A stretch of 64,000 nt of DNA, from assembly GCA_934692295.1 (NCBI GenBank), contig CAKUTL010000003.1:1-64000 (forward strand). Reading direction: 5' to 3'. Below, in pieces: positions 27,451 through 35,643 of the stretch; position 1 is the stretch's first letter, and each line of letters begins with the position of its first letter. Under the pieces are notes generated by a model, which saw only the letters and a program-made list of their open reading frames with translations, was not told where the DNA came from and searched no databases. Both the position numbers and the translations under genes were made by a program. Source of the DNA: an uncultured Candidatus Melainabacteria bacterium. GTDB lineage: Bacteria; Cyanobacteriota; Vampirovibrionia; Gastranaerophilales; Gastranaerophilaceae.

Positions 27451-27536
27451 CATCGGTTAAGGCTCACACCCGAGAGAAATAAAAACTCTTAAAAGTCGTT
27501 GACTTTTCGATGGTAAAGCTGTTTGCTGATAGTGTG
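27451..27536 (+). ncRNA. Candidate structured RNA upstream of an orphan gene
   Basis: CATCG (27451-27455) can pair with CGATG (27508-27512). Inside that loop, CACAC (27465-27469) can pair with GTGTG (27532-27536), giving an H-type pseudoknot, and AAAAGTC-GTT-GACTTTT (27491-27507) forms a local hairpin. It precedes the orphan gene at 27599. It matches no riboswitch I know; the pairings are short and could be coincidental. Confidence 0.25.
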
Positions 27537-27598
27537 GTCGTTTTTGCATCCTAAAATTTGGTTTGGCAAAAATATTTTTTACACGTTTTGTAAAAAGT

Positions 27599-28429
27599 AT
27601 GCTCATCTCAAATTTTAGTAACTCGCAAAATCTATCGTTCCAAGCTAATTTGAATTCAAAAAAATTGAATTTTAAAAATGCAGACTTCTGGGTTAATATC
27701 AGAGGTTATAGCAAAAACAGAATTTGGGCACACAGTGTCAAAAACACTGCCGATACTGCAGTTAGCTTAATACGAAAAGATACATCTTGTGAAAACATCT
27801 TGCGTTTTATTACCGCAGGAATTACAAAAGCGAATAAGTTCACTTTAGACTTGACTAAACGGGAACACACCGGAATTTTGCGTGCCAGTCGTGAAGGCTG
27901 GAGAAGTGGTTCCGATTGGGACAAATATGATATGCTTGCAACTGATTATTCCATAAAAAAATCCGCTTATAAGTCTTATGAATTAAGATTGGATAAATGT
28001 ATAGATAAGCCCGTAGGCAATCCTTATCCATATATAAGTCTTACAAGACCAGTCTGTGGCTCTGGCACGAATTTTCTCCGCCATGGAGATAAAAATGGTG
28101 TAAATGCCGCTCTTAATAAAGTTGACGAATTGTATAAAAATCATATCGCCAAATATACTAAAATCGATGTTCAACCAGAACACTTAAAAGATATAAATGA
28201 AAATATTGCTGAAATTCGTTGGATTTTAGCTCATTCAACTCCTTGGGAGCGTGGAAGTGATTCGATTGCAAATGTCTTTATTCGTGCAATTTATAAAGCC
28301 CTTGGGATAAAAACATACCCATTAGCAAAAGGTGTTTCACTCGATTTAGAGGCTTATTGCACTGAGTTAGACAGGTATAAGAAAAAATTCCCTACCTATT
28401 TTGAAAAACCACCGGAAGTTATTTTATAA
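27599..28429 (+). CDS. Orphan protein (276 aa), effector-like N terminus
   Basis: 276 residues from the ATG at 27599; a TTG 36 nt upstream is not supported by a ribosome site. The N terminus carries NLSFQAN, resembling the ISFRG-type motif of the kinase-like protein at 994-2859. Near residues 215-240, IRWILAHSTPWERGSDSIAN is the most conserved-looking stretch; I recall similar W-x-x-A...P-x-x-RGS blocks in some effector proteins but cannot name the family. There is no signal peptide. Its 3' end overlaps the converging pdxA gene by 6 bp. Confidence 0.65.
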   Translation: MLISNFSNSQNLSFQANLNSKKLNFKNADFWVNIRGYSKNRIWAHSVKNTADTAVSLIRKDTSCENILRFITAGITKANKFTLDLTKREHTGILRASREGWRSGSDWDKYDMLATDYSIKKSAYKSYELRLDKCIDKPVGNPYPYISLTRPVCGSGTNFLRHGDKNGVNAALNKVDELYKNHIAKYTKIDVQPEHLKDINENIAEIRWILAHSTPWERGSDSIANVFIRAIYKALGIKTYPLAKGVSLDLEAYCTELDRYKKKFPTYFEKPPEVIL

Positions 28430-29341
28430 AACTTCTCGAATTGCTGCAATCATTCCATTAGGGTCTGCAATATTATTACCGGCAATGTCAAAAGCTGTAC
28501 CATGTCCCGGAGAAGTTCTGATAATATCTAAACCAATAGTCATATTGACGGTTTTATCACCTGCAACAGTTTTTATCGGGATAAGCCCTTGATCATGATA
28601 ATTGGCAATATAACAATCGTAATCATCTTTTTCGCCTTTGTAGTAATGAACTCCGGCTTTTACAAACAATGTATCCGCAGGTAGCGGCATTGAAATATCG
28701 ATACCTTGAGCTTGCAATTCTTTAACGGCAGGGATTAGAATATCTATTTCTTCCCTTCCTAAAATTCCATCTTCTCCAGAGTGAGGATTAAAACCACATA
28801 GTGCAAACTTTGGATTTTCTATGCCAAAATGAGATTCAAAAGTTTTTACCAAGTTTTGAACTTTCGTTATTACAATTTCTTTGGTTAAATTTATATCTTT
28901 CAACGCACAATGTCTGGTCAACAACAAAACTCTAAAATTATCTGCAACAAAAAGCATTTCGGCAAGTTGTCCATCATGTGCAAGATATTTTTGCAAAACT
29001 TCTGTTTGACCGTTAAACTTATGTCCGGCAAGATACATTGCATTTTTGGCAACAGGAGCCGTTACAATCGCTTTGGGTTTAATTTCGCAAACTTTCAAAA
29101 GAGATTGGAAAGAAAATTCTCCGGCTTCTTTTGTAATTTTCCCAGCTTTTACGTCTTTTTTATCGAAAGGAATTTCAATTATGTCATACTTTTTATCAAG
29201 TTTTCCATAAAAATCCAAAACATCACGATTAGAAATAAGAATGATTTTATCTTGTGGTAAATCGAGTTCTTTTAGAGCTTTTATGGTAATTTCAGATCCA
29301 ATTCCATTTGGATCTCCGGTTGTAATTGCGATTTTATCCAT
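28424..29341 (-). CDS. pdxA: PdxA-family dehydrogenase (PdxA or PdxA2)
   Basis: 305 residues with TTGDPNGIGSE at the start, AGHKFNGQTEVL, CGFNPHSGEDG and the zinc-binding YHDQGLIP. PdxA proper oxidises 4-phosphohydroxythreonine in vitamin B6 synthesis. Its closest neighbour here is a DUF1537 kinase (3-bp gap), the pairing known for PdxA2, which oxidises 4-phospho-D-threonate or D-erythronate to dihydroxyacetone phosphate. Which role applies cannot be settled from sequence alone. Confidence 0.92.
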   Translation of the reverse strand: MDKIAITTGDPNGIGSEITIKALKELDLPQDKIILISNRDVLDFYGKLDKKYDIIEIPFDKKDVKAGKITKEAGEFSFQSLLKVCEIKPKAIVTAPVAKNAMYLAGHKFNGQTEVLQKYLAHDGQLAEMLFVADNFRVLLLTRHCALKDINLTKEIVITKVQNLVKTFESHFGIENPKFALCGFNPHSGEDGILGREEIDILIPAVKELQAQGIDISMPLPADTLFVKAGVHYYKGEKDDYDCYIANYHDQGLIPIKTVAGDKTVNMTIGLDIIRTSPGHGTAFDIAGNNIADPNGMIAAIREVL

Positions 29342-29344
29342 AAT

Positions 29345-30664
29345 TTACTCTTCGTGTTTTTCAAAATATCTTAAAATTTCAATAAGAGTGTTAACTCCAC
29401 CCAAATTTCCGGATTTTGTAACAATCCATTGGTCTGAATTTACACTTCTGCCAAGAGCAATTGCAGGCAAAACTTCATCAACAAGTTTTAGTTGATTAGC
29501 ACCAATTGCGTTACAACATTTGTAAGACGTTTCACCACCAAGTGTAACAAGAATAGCCTTTTTCTTTTCCAAAACTTGTTTTGCTAAATCTGAAAGGAAA
29601 TCAGTAATAACATTTGCAAGACCGGATTTTGTTAAATCGGCTTTGATTGTATCTTCCGAAAAGCCATCAAAATTTTTGAGTAATTTTGAAGTATGAACCA
29701 ACACAATATTGTTACTTCCTAGATTTGAAACAATTCTATCAACTAAACTCTCTTCAACTCCGGAAAGAACAGTGTTCATATTGAGTTCAATAATCAAACA
29801 GTTTTCTTCATAGTTTTCATTTTGTTCAAGTTTTTCGATTTGGTTTGCAGTAATGTGAGTTGCACTTCCGGAAACAATAAATTTTGGTAAGGTTGGAAGT
29901 TTTACAGGAAGAACTTCTTCTTCCTCATCTTGTGGAAACCATTCGTTACTTAGAACTTTTGCAGCTGCGGCTGTTCCAACAGGCAAAATTTTATAATTAG
30001 ATTTTTGCATAGCAAGCACGATTTGTTCCAAATCGGTTGTAGAAGTAGAATCCGCGATAATAATTTTTTTACCTTTTGAAATTAAATCATTCAAAGTCAT
30101 CAAAATTGGACCTGCACCGTCTAAAATGGTTTTCAATCCTATTTCTCCGACTAAATCTACCAAATTTTCTCCAAGTTGAGCCTTCAACATTGTTGGAAGG
30201 TGAGATTCAGTAATTGGCGAATGTGGATCTCTTGCCATTTCGGTTCTTTCAATTGGAACACCTTTTAACAAGTGGTATCCGCCAACAGTTATTCTTCCTT
30301 CTTGAGGAAAAGCAGGCATTACAATCGCAGCATCCCATTCCAAAACTTGAAGCAAAGACAAAACTTCAACCGCAATATTTCCTCTTACTGTTGAGTCGAT
30401 TTTTTTATAGAAGAAATCCGGATTGATTTCATTCACAAACAGTTGAGCGGCATTCTTAACTTTCTCAAATGCTTCTTGAGGTGAAACATTTCTTGACTCA
30501 GTCGAAATCGCCCATGCTTGAGATGGATTAGTTTGTGTCTTTTGAATTTCGTTATTCAGTAAAATGTTTGTATCAGCACCATTCAATTCAAACTGTAGAG
30601 CTGTATCGTTTGCCCCAGTCAAATCGTCCGCAATGATGCCGACAGTGTTAGAATTTATAATCAT
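29345..30664 (-). CDS. dtnK: Four-carbon acid sugar kinase family protein (DUF1537, DtnK/OtnK-like)
   Basis: 439 residues. The N-terminal sugar-binding domain has IIADDLTGANDTA; the C-terminal nucleotide-binding domain has the VSGSATH and LGGETSYK glycine motifs and ends in a typical LPAIALGRS block. Family members phosphorylate D-threonate, L-threonate or D-erythronate. Paired with the PdxA homologue, this makes a two-step route to dihydroxyacetone phosphate. Its start ATG overlaps the ssb stop (ATGA). Confidence 0.88.
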   Translation of the reverse strand: MIINSNTVGIIADDLTGANDTALQFELNGADTNILLNNEIQKTQTNPSQAWAISTESRNVSPQEAFEKVKNAAQLFVNEINPDFFYKKIDSTVRGNIAVEVLSLLQVLEWDAAIVMPAFPQEGRITVGGYHLLKGVPIERTEMARDPHSPITESHLPTMLKAQLGENLVDLVGEIGLKTILDGAGPILMTLNDLISKGKKIIIADSTSTTDLEQIVLAMQKSNYKILPVGTAAAAKVLSNEWFPQDEEEEVLPVKLPTLPKFIVSGSATHITANQIEKLEQNENYEENCLIIELNMNTVLSGVEESLVDRIVSNLGSNNIVLVHTSKLLKNFDGFSEDTIKADLTKSGLANVITDFLSDLAKQVLEKKKAILVTLGGETSYKCCNAIGANQLKLVDEVLPAIALGRSVNSDQWIVTKSGNLGGVNTLIEILRYFEKHEE

Positions 30665-31011
30665 AATACAGCTTCTGTTTCAGCGTCCCTTTTTGAACCT
30701 AATAATCTAATGTTGTTTGCAATAACATAGAAAGATTCTCTTTCGTTGTTAGTTTGTTTATCAACCCAACGTCTGTTTGCAATTCTACCATCGATAGCAA
30801 CAAGTCTTCCTTTTTTAATATATTCTGCTGCAAATTCAGCTTGTTTATCCCAAACTTCAATATTAAACCAATCAGTAACTTCTGATTTAGTTTTGGTATC
30901 CCATCTGTTTACTGCAACAGAAAAAGAAGCCTTTGTCTTGCCTGAATCGTAAGCATTAAAGTTTTCAGAAGCATCTCTTCCAACTCTGCCAACAACAACT
31001 ACTGTATTCAT
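30661..31011 (-). CDS. ssb: Single-stranded DNA-binding protein
   Basis: 116 residues from the second ATG, which has AAAGGA at 7 nt; the first ATG (31017) is only 1 nt from it. The OB fold shows VVVVGRVGRDA, FSVAVNRW, WFNIEVWDKQAE and KGRLVAIDGRI. The acidic protein-interaction tail (DDDIPF-like) is missing, as in some cyanobacterial short SSBs, so partner recruitment may differ or another SSB may exist. It leads an operon with dtnK and pdxA, an odd pairing. Confidence 0.92.
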   Translation of the reverse strand: MNTVVVVGRVGRDASENFNAYDSGKTKASFSVAVNRWDTKTKSEVTDWFNIEVWDKQAEFAAEYIKKGRLVAIDGRIANRRWVDKQTNNERESFYVIANNIRLLGSKRDAETEAVL

Positions 31012-31105
31012 ATCCATATCCTTTCAGTTTTCAATTTTATACATGGCATTATATATCAAATGTCAAAATATAACAAATTTACTGTAACAAAATAATATAT
31101 TGCAT

Positions 31106-31876
31106 TTAAGCGATATAAAAAAGCAAATTGATTAAAAAATCTGCAACTAACATATAGATAGTTGAAAGGATTGCTGCTTGAGTTGTTGAAGTCCCGACTT
31201 CTTTTGCTCCGCCCCTTGTTTCATAACCTTTTGAGGCACAAACTAATGCAATTAGTCCGCCAAAAATACATGCCTTGAGCAAGCTGATATAAATATCTTT
31301 TGTTGCCATCCATGCCCAAGCAGATGCCATATATCTTGCTGGGTGAAGATTGATTGTTTCAAGAGAAACAAACATTCCGCCTAAAATCCCGACAAATTCA
31401 GCAATTAAAACAACCATTGGAACTGTAATTGCGGCTGATATAATTCTAGGGGCAAAATAATAACCGACAGGGCTGATTTTTAAAGTCTTGATTGCATCAA
31501 CTTGTGATGTAACTTGCATATTAGCAATTTCAGCGGATATTGCAGTTCCCGCTCTGGCACCAATAGCCAAAGCAACAAATCCAGGAGCAATTTCACGAAT
31601 CATAACAACGGCAATAGTACCGCCAATGTACGCTTCTGCACCGGTCATCAAAAATTCTTTAGAAACTTGAATTGCAATAACAGCGGCTGAAATAAATGCA
31701 ATAACTAAAGAGATTGGTAAAGAGTCATAACTTATTGCTGCAGCTTGCGAAATAACTGTTCTAAGCCTTACATTCCCGCTAAAAATGTACGTAATACATT
31801 CTATTAAATTTTGGACACAAGCACCAAGAAATCTAATCAAGTTCTTACCCTTTCTTTTATGAAAATATTGTATCAT
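31106..31876 (-). CDS. mlaE: MlaE-family ABC transporter permease
   Basis: A 256-residue inner-membrane protein with five to six hydrophobic segments and family blocks EIAPGFVALAIGARAGTAISAEI, ALKTLKISPVGYY-like and FGGLIALVCASKGYETRGGAKEVG. It carries phospholipid across the inner membrane with MlaF/MlaD partners, which are not in the window. AAAGGG before an in-frame TTG at 31840 could mark a shorter start; the ATG at 31876 has no ribosome site. It relates functionally to the MlaA fusion at 6259-8352. Confidence 0.93.
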   Translation of the reverse strand: MIQYFHKRKGKNLIRFLGACVQNLIECITYIFSGNVRLRTVISQAAAISYDSLPISLVIAFISAAVIAIQVSKEFLMTGAEAYIGGTIAVVMIREIAPGFVALAIGARAGTAISAEIANMQVTSQVDAIKTLKISPVGYYFAPRIISAAITVPMVVLIAEFVGILGGMFVSLETINLHPARYMASAWAWMATKDIYISLLKACIFGGLIALVCASKGYETRGGAKEVGTSTTQAAILSTIYMLVADFLINLLFYIA

Positions 31877-31980
31877 AAAAAGTTAAAAGTCTATAAGTTG
31901 ATAAGTCTTACGGGATAAAGGCAATAAGGAACAGGGGAATAAGTTCGAAATAGGCACTAAGGCACTAGGTCTTTATGTTT

Positions 31981-32028
31981 GTCATTCTTGTATATGTCAA
32001 GTAATTCGTTGACATATACAAGAATGAC
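31981..32028. repeat. Perfect 20-bp inverted repeat
   Basis: Arms 31981-32000 and 32009-32028 are exact reverse complements (outer ends GTCATTCTTG / CAAGAATGAC), loop 8 nt. It lies in a 234-bp spacer with other repeat fragments. The outer ends resemble the GTCATTCTGAG ends of the dispersed repeat family. Confidence 0.85.
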
Positions 32029-32069
32029 GTAAAATAAAAAGTGAACAACGGAATTTACAAAACCTAATT

Positions 32070-32103
32070 AAAAAATTCCCTCTCCATTTGTTGGAGAGGG
32101 AAT
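32070..32103 (-). terminator. Terminator of the DnaJ-like gene
   Basis: ATTCCCTCTCCA and its complement form a 12-bp stem with a 5-nt loop; on the minus strand it is followed by TTTT. Confidence 0.8.
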
Positions 32104-32110
32104 AATAACA

Positions 32111-33190
32111 TTATCCTTGCAATTGTTTATACAAATCAATTTGCTTTTGGGTTAATTTTGCAGGTAATACGATTTTTATTTTTGCATTCAAATTACCGTA
32201 TCCTCCGGCTTTTTTAGGTAATCCTAAGTTTTTAAGTCTTAGCATTTTCCCGCTTGAAGTCATTGGAGGTATTTTTATACCAATATTTCCGTGTAAGGTT
32301 TGGATTTCTTTTTGACAACCTAAAACGGCTTCCGGCGGAGTAATTTCGATTTCTTTAGTCAAATCAGAACCTTTAATTTCGTATTCAGAATCTTTTGGAG
32401 AAATTATCAAATACAAATCACCTTTTTGACCATAAACATCTGCTTTGCCTTCGCCTTTAAGTCTTACTTTTTGCCCTTCTTTTATTTCTTTTGGAAGTCT
32501 TACTTTTATAGATTTTGTTTCATTAATAATCCCTGTACTTCCGCAAGCAGAACAATAACCACCATTTGGAGGGCATTGAGTGCATTTTCTCATATCATTG
32601 AATTTTACGGTGATAGGTTCGGATGAGAACAAATCCTTTGCGGTTACATTCAAAGTTTTTGTTATATCCAAGTCTTCTTTAGGTGTGCTTTGAGTTCTTG
32701 TTCTGGAACCTCTTGAGCCTGTACTTCCGTAACTTCTTCTTGTATAACCTTGTTGAGCTGCACCCAAGTCGCCAAAGTCAAAACCGGAGAATCCTCCTCT
32801 TGCACCTCCAGCAGCAGCACCACCCATCATATCGCCAAACAATGAGCTAAAAAAATCAGAGAATCCGCCCATATCTTGACCATTGAAGTTAAATTGTTGA
32901 TAAGCTCCACCTTGACCACCGCCAAAGTTAAAGTTTTCAAATCCGGGAGGTGGAGTATAATCTGCTCCGCCTTGCCAATTTGCACCTAAGCTATCATATC
33001 TTTGACGTTTTTGTTTATCGCCAAGAACTTCATAGGCTTCGTTTATCTCTTTAAATTTTTCTTCTGCTTCTTTTGTTTTATTTACATCCGGGTGATATTT
33101 ACGAGCAAGTTTTCTGTATGCAGATTTTATTTCTGCTTCGGTAGCTTCTCTTTTTACTCCCAGAGTTTCGTAGTAATCTTTATATTTCAT
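32111..33190 (-). CDS. DnaJ/CbpA-like co-chaperone
   Basis: 359 residues from the ATG at 33190, with AGGAG 8 nt upstream; a TTG two codons earlier is less likely. J domain about 4-68 (YYETLGVKREATEAEIKSAYRKLARKYHPD without interruption), a long Gly/Phe region, then a reduced zinc site with only one CxxC...CxxC unit (CTQC, CSACG) instead of four CxxCxGxG repeats, and a C-terminal DnaJ-C domain. It sits between CbpA and classical DnaJ in design. No grpE or dnaK neighbours. Confidence 0.9.
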   Translation of the reverse strand: MKYKDYYETLGVKREATEAEIKSAYRKLARKYHPDVNKTKEAEEKFKEINEAYEVLGDKQKRQRYDSLGANWQGGADYTPPPGFENFNFGGGQGGAYQQFNFNGQDMGGFSDFFSSLFGDMMGGAAAGGARGGFSGFDFGDLGAAQQGYTRRSYGSTGSRGSRTRTQSTPKEDLDITKTLNVTAKDLFSSEPITVKFNDMRKCTQCPPNGGYCSACGSTGIINETKSIKVRLPKEIKEGQKVRLKGEGKADVYGQKGDLYLIISPKDSEYEIKGSDLTKEIEITPPEAVLGCQKEIQTLHGNIGIKIPPMTSSGKMLRLKNLGLPKKAGGYGNLNAKIKIVLPAKLTQKQIDLYKQLQG

Positions 33191-33266
33191 AATCAAATCT
33201 CCTATTATAATGATAATATAAAATAGGAGATTTTTCGTTATTTTTAATTATTTTTTAATGATATTT

Positions 33267-33671
33267 TTATAATGATTTAAGTTTATCACTCATTTCTGAA
33301 ATATCTTTTGACAAATTCTTTATGAAATTCTTATCTTCCAAGGCTTTCAATATTTCAGCTTTGTTACCCATTGCAATAGGTCTTTTGTTCTCAATCATCA
33401 TAGCCGGATGAAGCATGGCAACTTCTAAAAGATGACTTGCTTTGTTCTTTTCGTCTTGGGAAATTGACAAAACTAAAGAACGGCAATATAAATTTTTATC
33501 TGTATTCTGCATAGGAACATTTATTTCCCGATAATAAGAGTTATCAAGGATTTCTCTTCCTGCACGATCTTTAATTGTCTTGACCAAAATTTCTAACTTT
33601 TCTTGAAAATTCACTGGTTTAAGCCTTATTATTTTTGCTTTATTTGTTTTTATATTCAGTAATTTTATCAT
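33267..33671 (-). CDS. Orphan protein (134 aa), possible partner of the RelA/SpoT-like protein
   Basis: A 134-residue, mostly helical, charged protein beginning MIKLLNIKTNKAKIIRLKP. No domain recognised. It starts 16 bp after the stop of the RelA/SpoT-like gene on the same strand, the position expected for an antitoxin, immunity or accessory protein; that role is inferred from context only. Confidence 0.65.
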   Translation of the reverse strand: MIKLLNIKTNKAKIIRLKPVNFQEKLEILVKTIKDRAGREILDNSYYREINVPMQNTDKNLYCRSLVLSISQDEKNKASHLLEVAMLHPAMMIENKRPIAMGNKAEILKALEDKNFIKNLSKDISEMSDKLKSL

Positions 33672-33687
33672 ATTTTTCCTTATTCGT

Positions 33688-35142
33688 CTATCCTACATAT
33701 GCAATATTTAAAGGTTCTAAATGAGGTACAAAATTTACCATTTTTGCTTTTTGGTCTGCAACATCAGCTTCGTGGATTTCTCGCATATAATCTTTAGACA
33801 ATTTTGGATTAAATCCATTTGGAAGTTTTGGTTGAGATGTTTTAACACCAAGTTCTCCATCTCGGTAGTAATCATAAACCTTTGAACCGTATTTGTCATA
33901 TTGTTTTGCTTCTTCCGGAGCTAAACCTTTCAATGCGGATACGTATTCTTGGCTTGCGGGAGTTAGTGTTAATTTTTCTTGAAGTGCATCATATTTTACG
34001 TGTTCCCATTCTCCAAACGGACCAGTTCCACGAACTTGAATTTCTCCATATGTACCGTCTTTAAATACAACATTAATTTGTCCCGTTGTATATCCCCCTG
34101 ATTTGATTGCATCTTTAGCGGATTTTGGAAGATTTTCCAATCCGTATTTTGCAAGGTCTATATTTTCAGAACAACTGATTATATCAAATTTTTCACCTGT
34201 TGCAAGTTGAAATCTTTCAAACTGCCTAATTTGATTATCTGAAAAATATGCAATACCGTCTTTACCCTTGTAATTGTTTACATCTCCAAGTCGTAGAGGT
34301 TCAATATTAGGATTATTTTTCAATTCGTCTATCAAATCTTTTCTCATGCCTGATTTTTCAAGTTTTTCAATAGTTGTAACTTTTCTATCCAAAGCATCTT
34401 TCATGCCTGATAGAAGGAATTTATTAACAACCGGATCAGATTGTTTTTCCGCTAAAGCACATTTGATTGCGTGTGAATATTTATCTGCAACAACTTGTTC
34501 TGTAGGAGATAGAGTTTCATTATTAAATAATTTTTTAATAATAGATTTTTCCGATTTTGTTAAGGCTTTGCCTTCAAAAGTAAAGTTTTCAATAGTTTCA
34601 GCAACATCCTTTTTGGTCAAATTTGGAAGTTGAATTCTTCCGCCAATAGCATCTTGGATGTATTCTGCAGCTTGTTTATCTGTTGAAACATTTTGATTTA
34701 ATTTTTTCATCCATTTGCAAACTTTTGAATAAACAGAGTTTGCACCTTTTGGACGAACCCCGATTTCAATTCCGGAAAAGACTTTATCCAATTGAGCTTT
34801 TGCACTCGGAAGAGCTTTTTCGTAACTTTCACTCAAACGGAGAGAAATATTACCAATTTCAGCCTGATGAGTAATATCTCCGGCTTTAATTGCATCTGAA
34901 GTAACTTCAAACGCAGGTCTATTTAGGGCTTGAGTTTGAACATTGACAGGAATTGTAATATCCGGTTTAACCCGATATTTTCTAATACCCGCTTCTGCTA
35001 ATTTCTCTGCTGTATTTTCAGCTTGTGGTAATGATAATAACTTTCCAACTTTTAAATTAGGCTTAGTTATCACTTCTGTAACAGGTTTACTTTCAACAAT
35101 GGCTTTTGTTGCTCCTTGAAGCATTTTCGACAAAATACGCAT
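33688..35142 (-). CDS. RelA/SpoT nucleotidyltransferase-fold protein
   Basis: 484 residues. Residues 128-140 (GVRPKGANSVYSK), 162-170 (IQDAIGGRI; Asp164, Arg169), 348-360 (SGGYTTGQINVVF; Tyr351), 367-372 (EIQVRG; Glu367) and 379-385 (WEHVKYD) follow the order of synthetase motifs in RelA/SpoT proteins. The metal-binding Asp, the guanine-stacking Tyr and the catalytic Glu positions look kept; the usual His of GYxSxH is Gln. The N-terminal 120 residues are unrelated to hydrolase, TGS or ACT domains, and a large helical insertion covers about 171-340. It could be an alarmone synthetase or a toxSAS-type toxin modifying nucleotides or tRNA. Promoter motif copy 5 lies upstream. Confidence 0.75.
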   Translation of the reverse strand: MRILSKMLQGATKAIVESKPVTEVITKPNLKVGKLLSLPQAENTAEKLAEAGIRKYRVKPDITIPVNVQTQALNRPAFEVTSDAIKAGDITHQAEIGNISLRLSESYEKALPSAKAQLDKVFSGIEIGVRPKGANSVYSKVCKWMKKLNQNVSTDKQAAEYIQDAIGGRIQLPNLTKKDVAETIENFTFEGKALTKSEKSIIKKLFNNETLSPTEQVVADKYSHAIKCALAEKQSDPVVNKFLLSGMKDALDRKVTTIEKLEKSGMRKDLIDELKNNPNIEPLRLGDVNNYKGKDGIAYFSDNQIRQFERFQLATGEKFDIISCSENIDLAKYGLENLPKSAKDAIKSGGYTTGQINVVFKDGTYGEIQVRGTGPFGEWEHVKYDALQEKLTLTPASQEYVSALKGLAPEEAKQYDKYGSKVYDYYRDGELGVKTSQPKLPNGFNPKLSKDYMREIHEADVADQKAKMVNFVPHLEPLNIAYVG

Positions 35143-35173
35143 ATTAATTTCCCTTATTTTATCCCCTATATTG

Positions 35174-35204
35174 TATATAAAGTATTTTTGTTTTCGAAAA
35201 TTGC
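35174..35204 (-). promoter_or_regulatory. GCAATT-N17-TTTATATA motif, copy 5
   Basis: On the minus strand, GCAATT (35199-35204), exactly 17 nt, TTTATATA (35174-35181). It sits 31 bp before the RelA/SpoT-like gene. Confidence 0.6.
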
Positions 35205-35213
35205 CTAAATAAA

Positions 35214-35243
35214 AGAAAAAGGTATTACAAATTGTAATACCTC
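35214..35243 (-). terminator. Terminator of the winged-helix gene
   Basis: GGTATTACAA/TTGTAATACC perfect 10-bp stem; on the minus strand it runs into TTTTTCTTTT. Confidence 0.75.
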
Positions 35244-35276
35244 TTATATTATTCCATGTGTAAATGTGGTTAAAAA

Positions 35277-35501
35277 CTACTTAAGGCTAACTTTTACAGC
35301 AGGTCCTTTTTGAGCGATTTCAACTTTGTTTTCTCTAGCTAACCAGCCTAAACCTAAATCTGCAAAGTTTCCTTTTAAATCTAATTCTTTTTTCATTTTA
35401 GCAAAAGAAGTTGTTCCGTTTTGGTGTAAATAGTTATAAATTTCTCCTGCTGAAAATCCGATTTGTTCTTCTAATGTTAAGTTAACTTTTTTTGATGCCA
35501 T
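35277..35501 (-). CDS. DUF2582-type winged-helix protein
   Basis: 74 residues from the internal ATG at 35501, chosen because AGGAGGAAG lies directly upstream; the longer frame to 35549 adds an unlikely tail. IGFSAGEIYNYLHQNGTTSFAKMKKEL and GLGWLARENKVE are typical of the DUF2582 winged helix. Members are small DNA-binding-like proteins of unknown function. Confidence 0.85.
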   Translation of the reverse strand: MASKKVNLTLEEQIGFSAGEIYNYLHQNGTTSFAKMKKELDLKGNFADLGLGWLARENKVEIAQKGPAVKVSLK

Positions 35502-35643
35502 GATTTCTTCCTCCTGATTTATTGTAGTCATCACACTTTTTCGATACATTGATAATAGTTTATTTTAATATTTAAAACATCATTTCAATTACGTAGTTTG
35601 GCATATTATTTTATGGTAAAATACTACATAAGGAGTATTGAAT

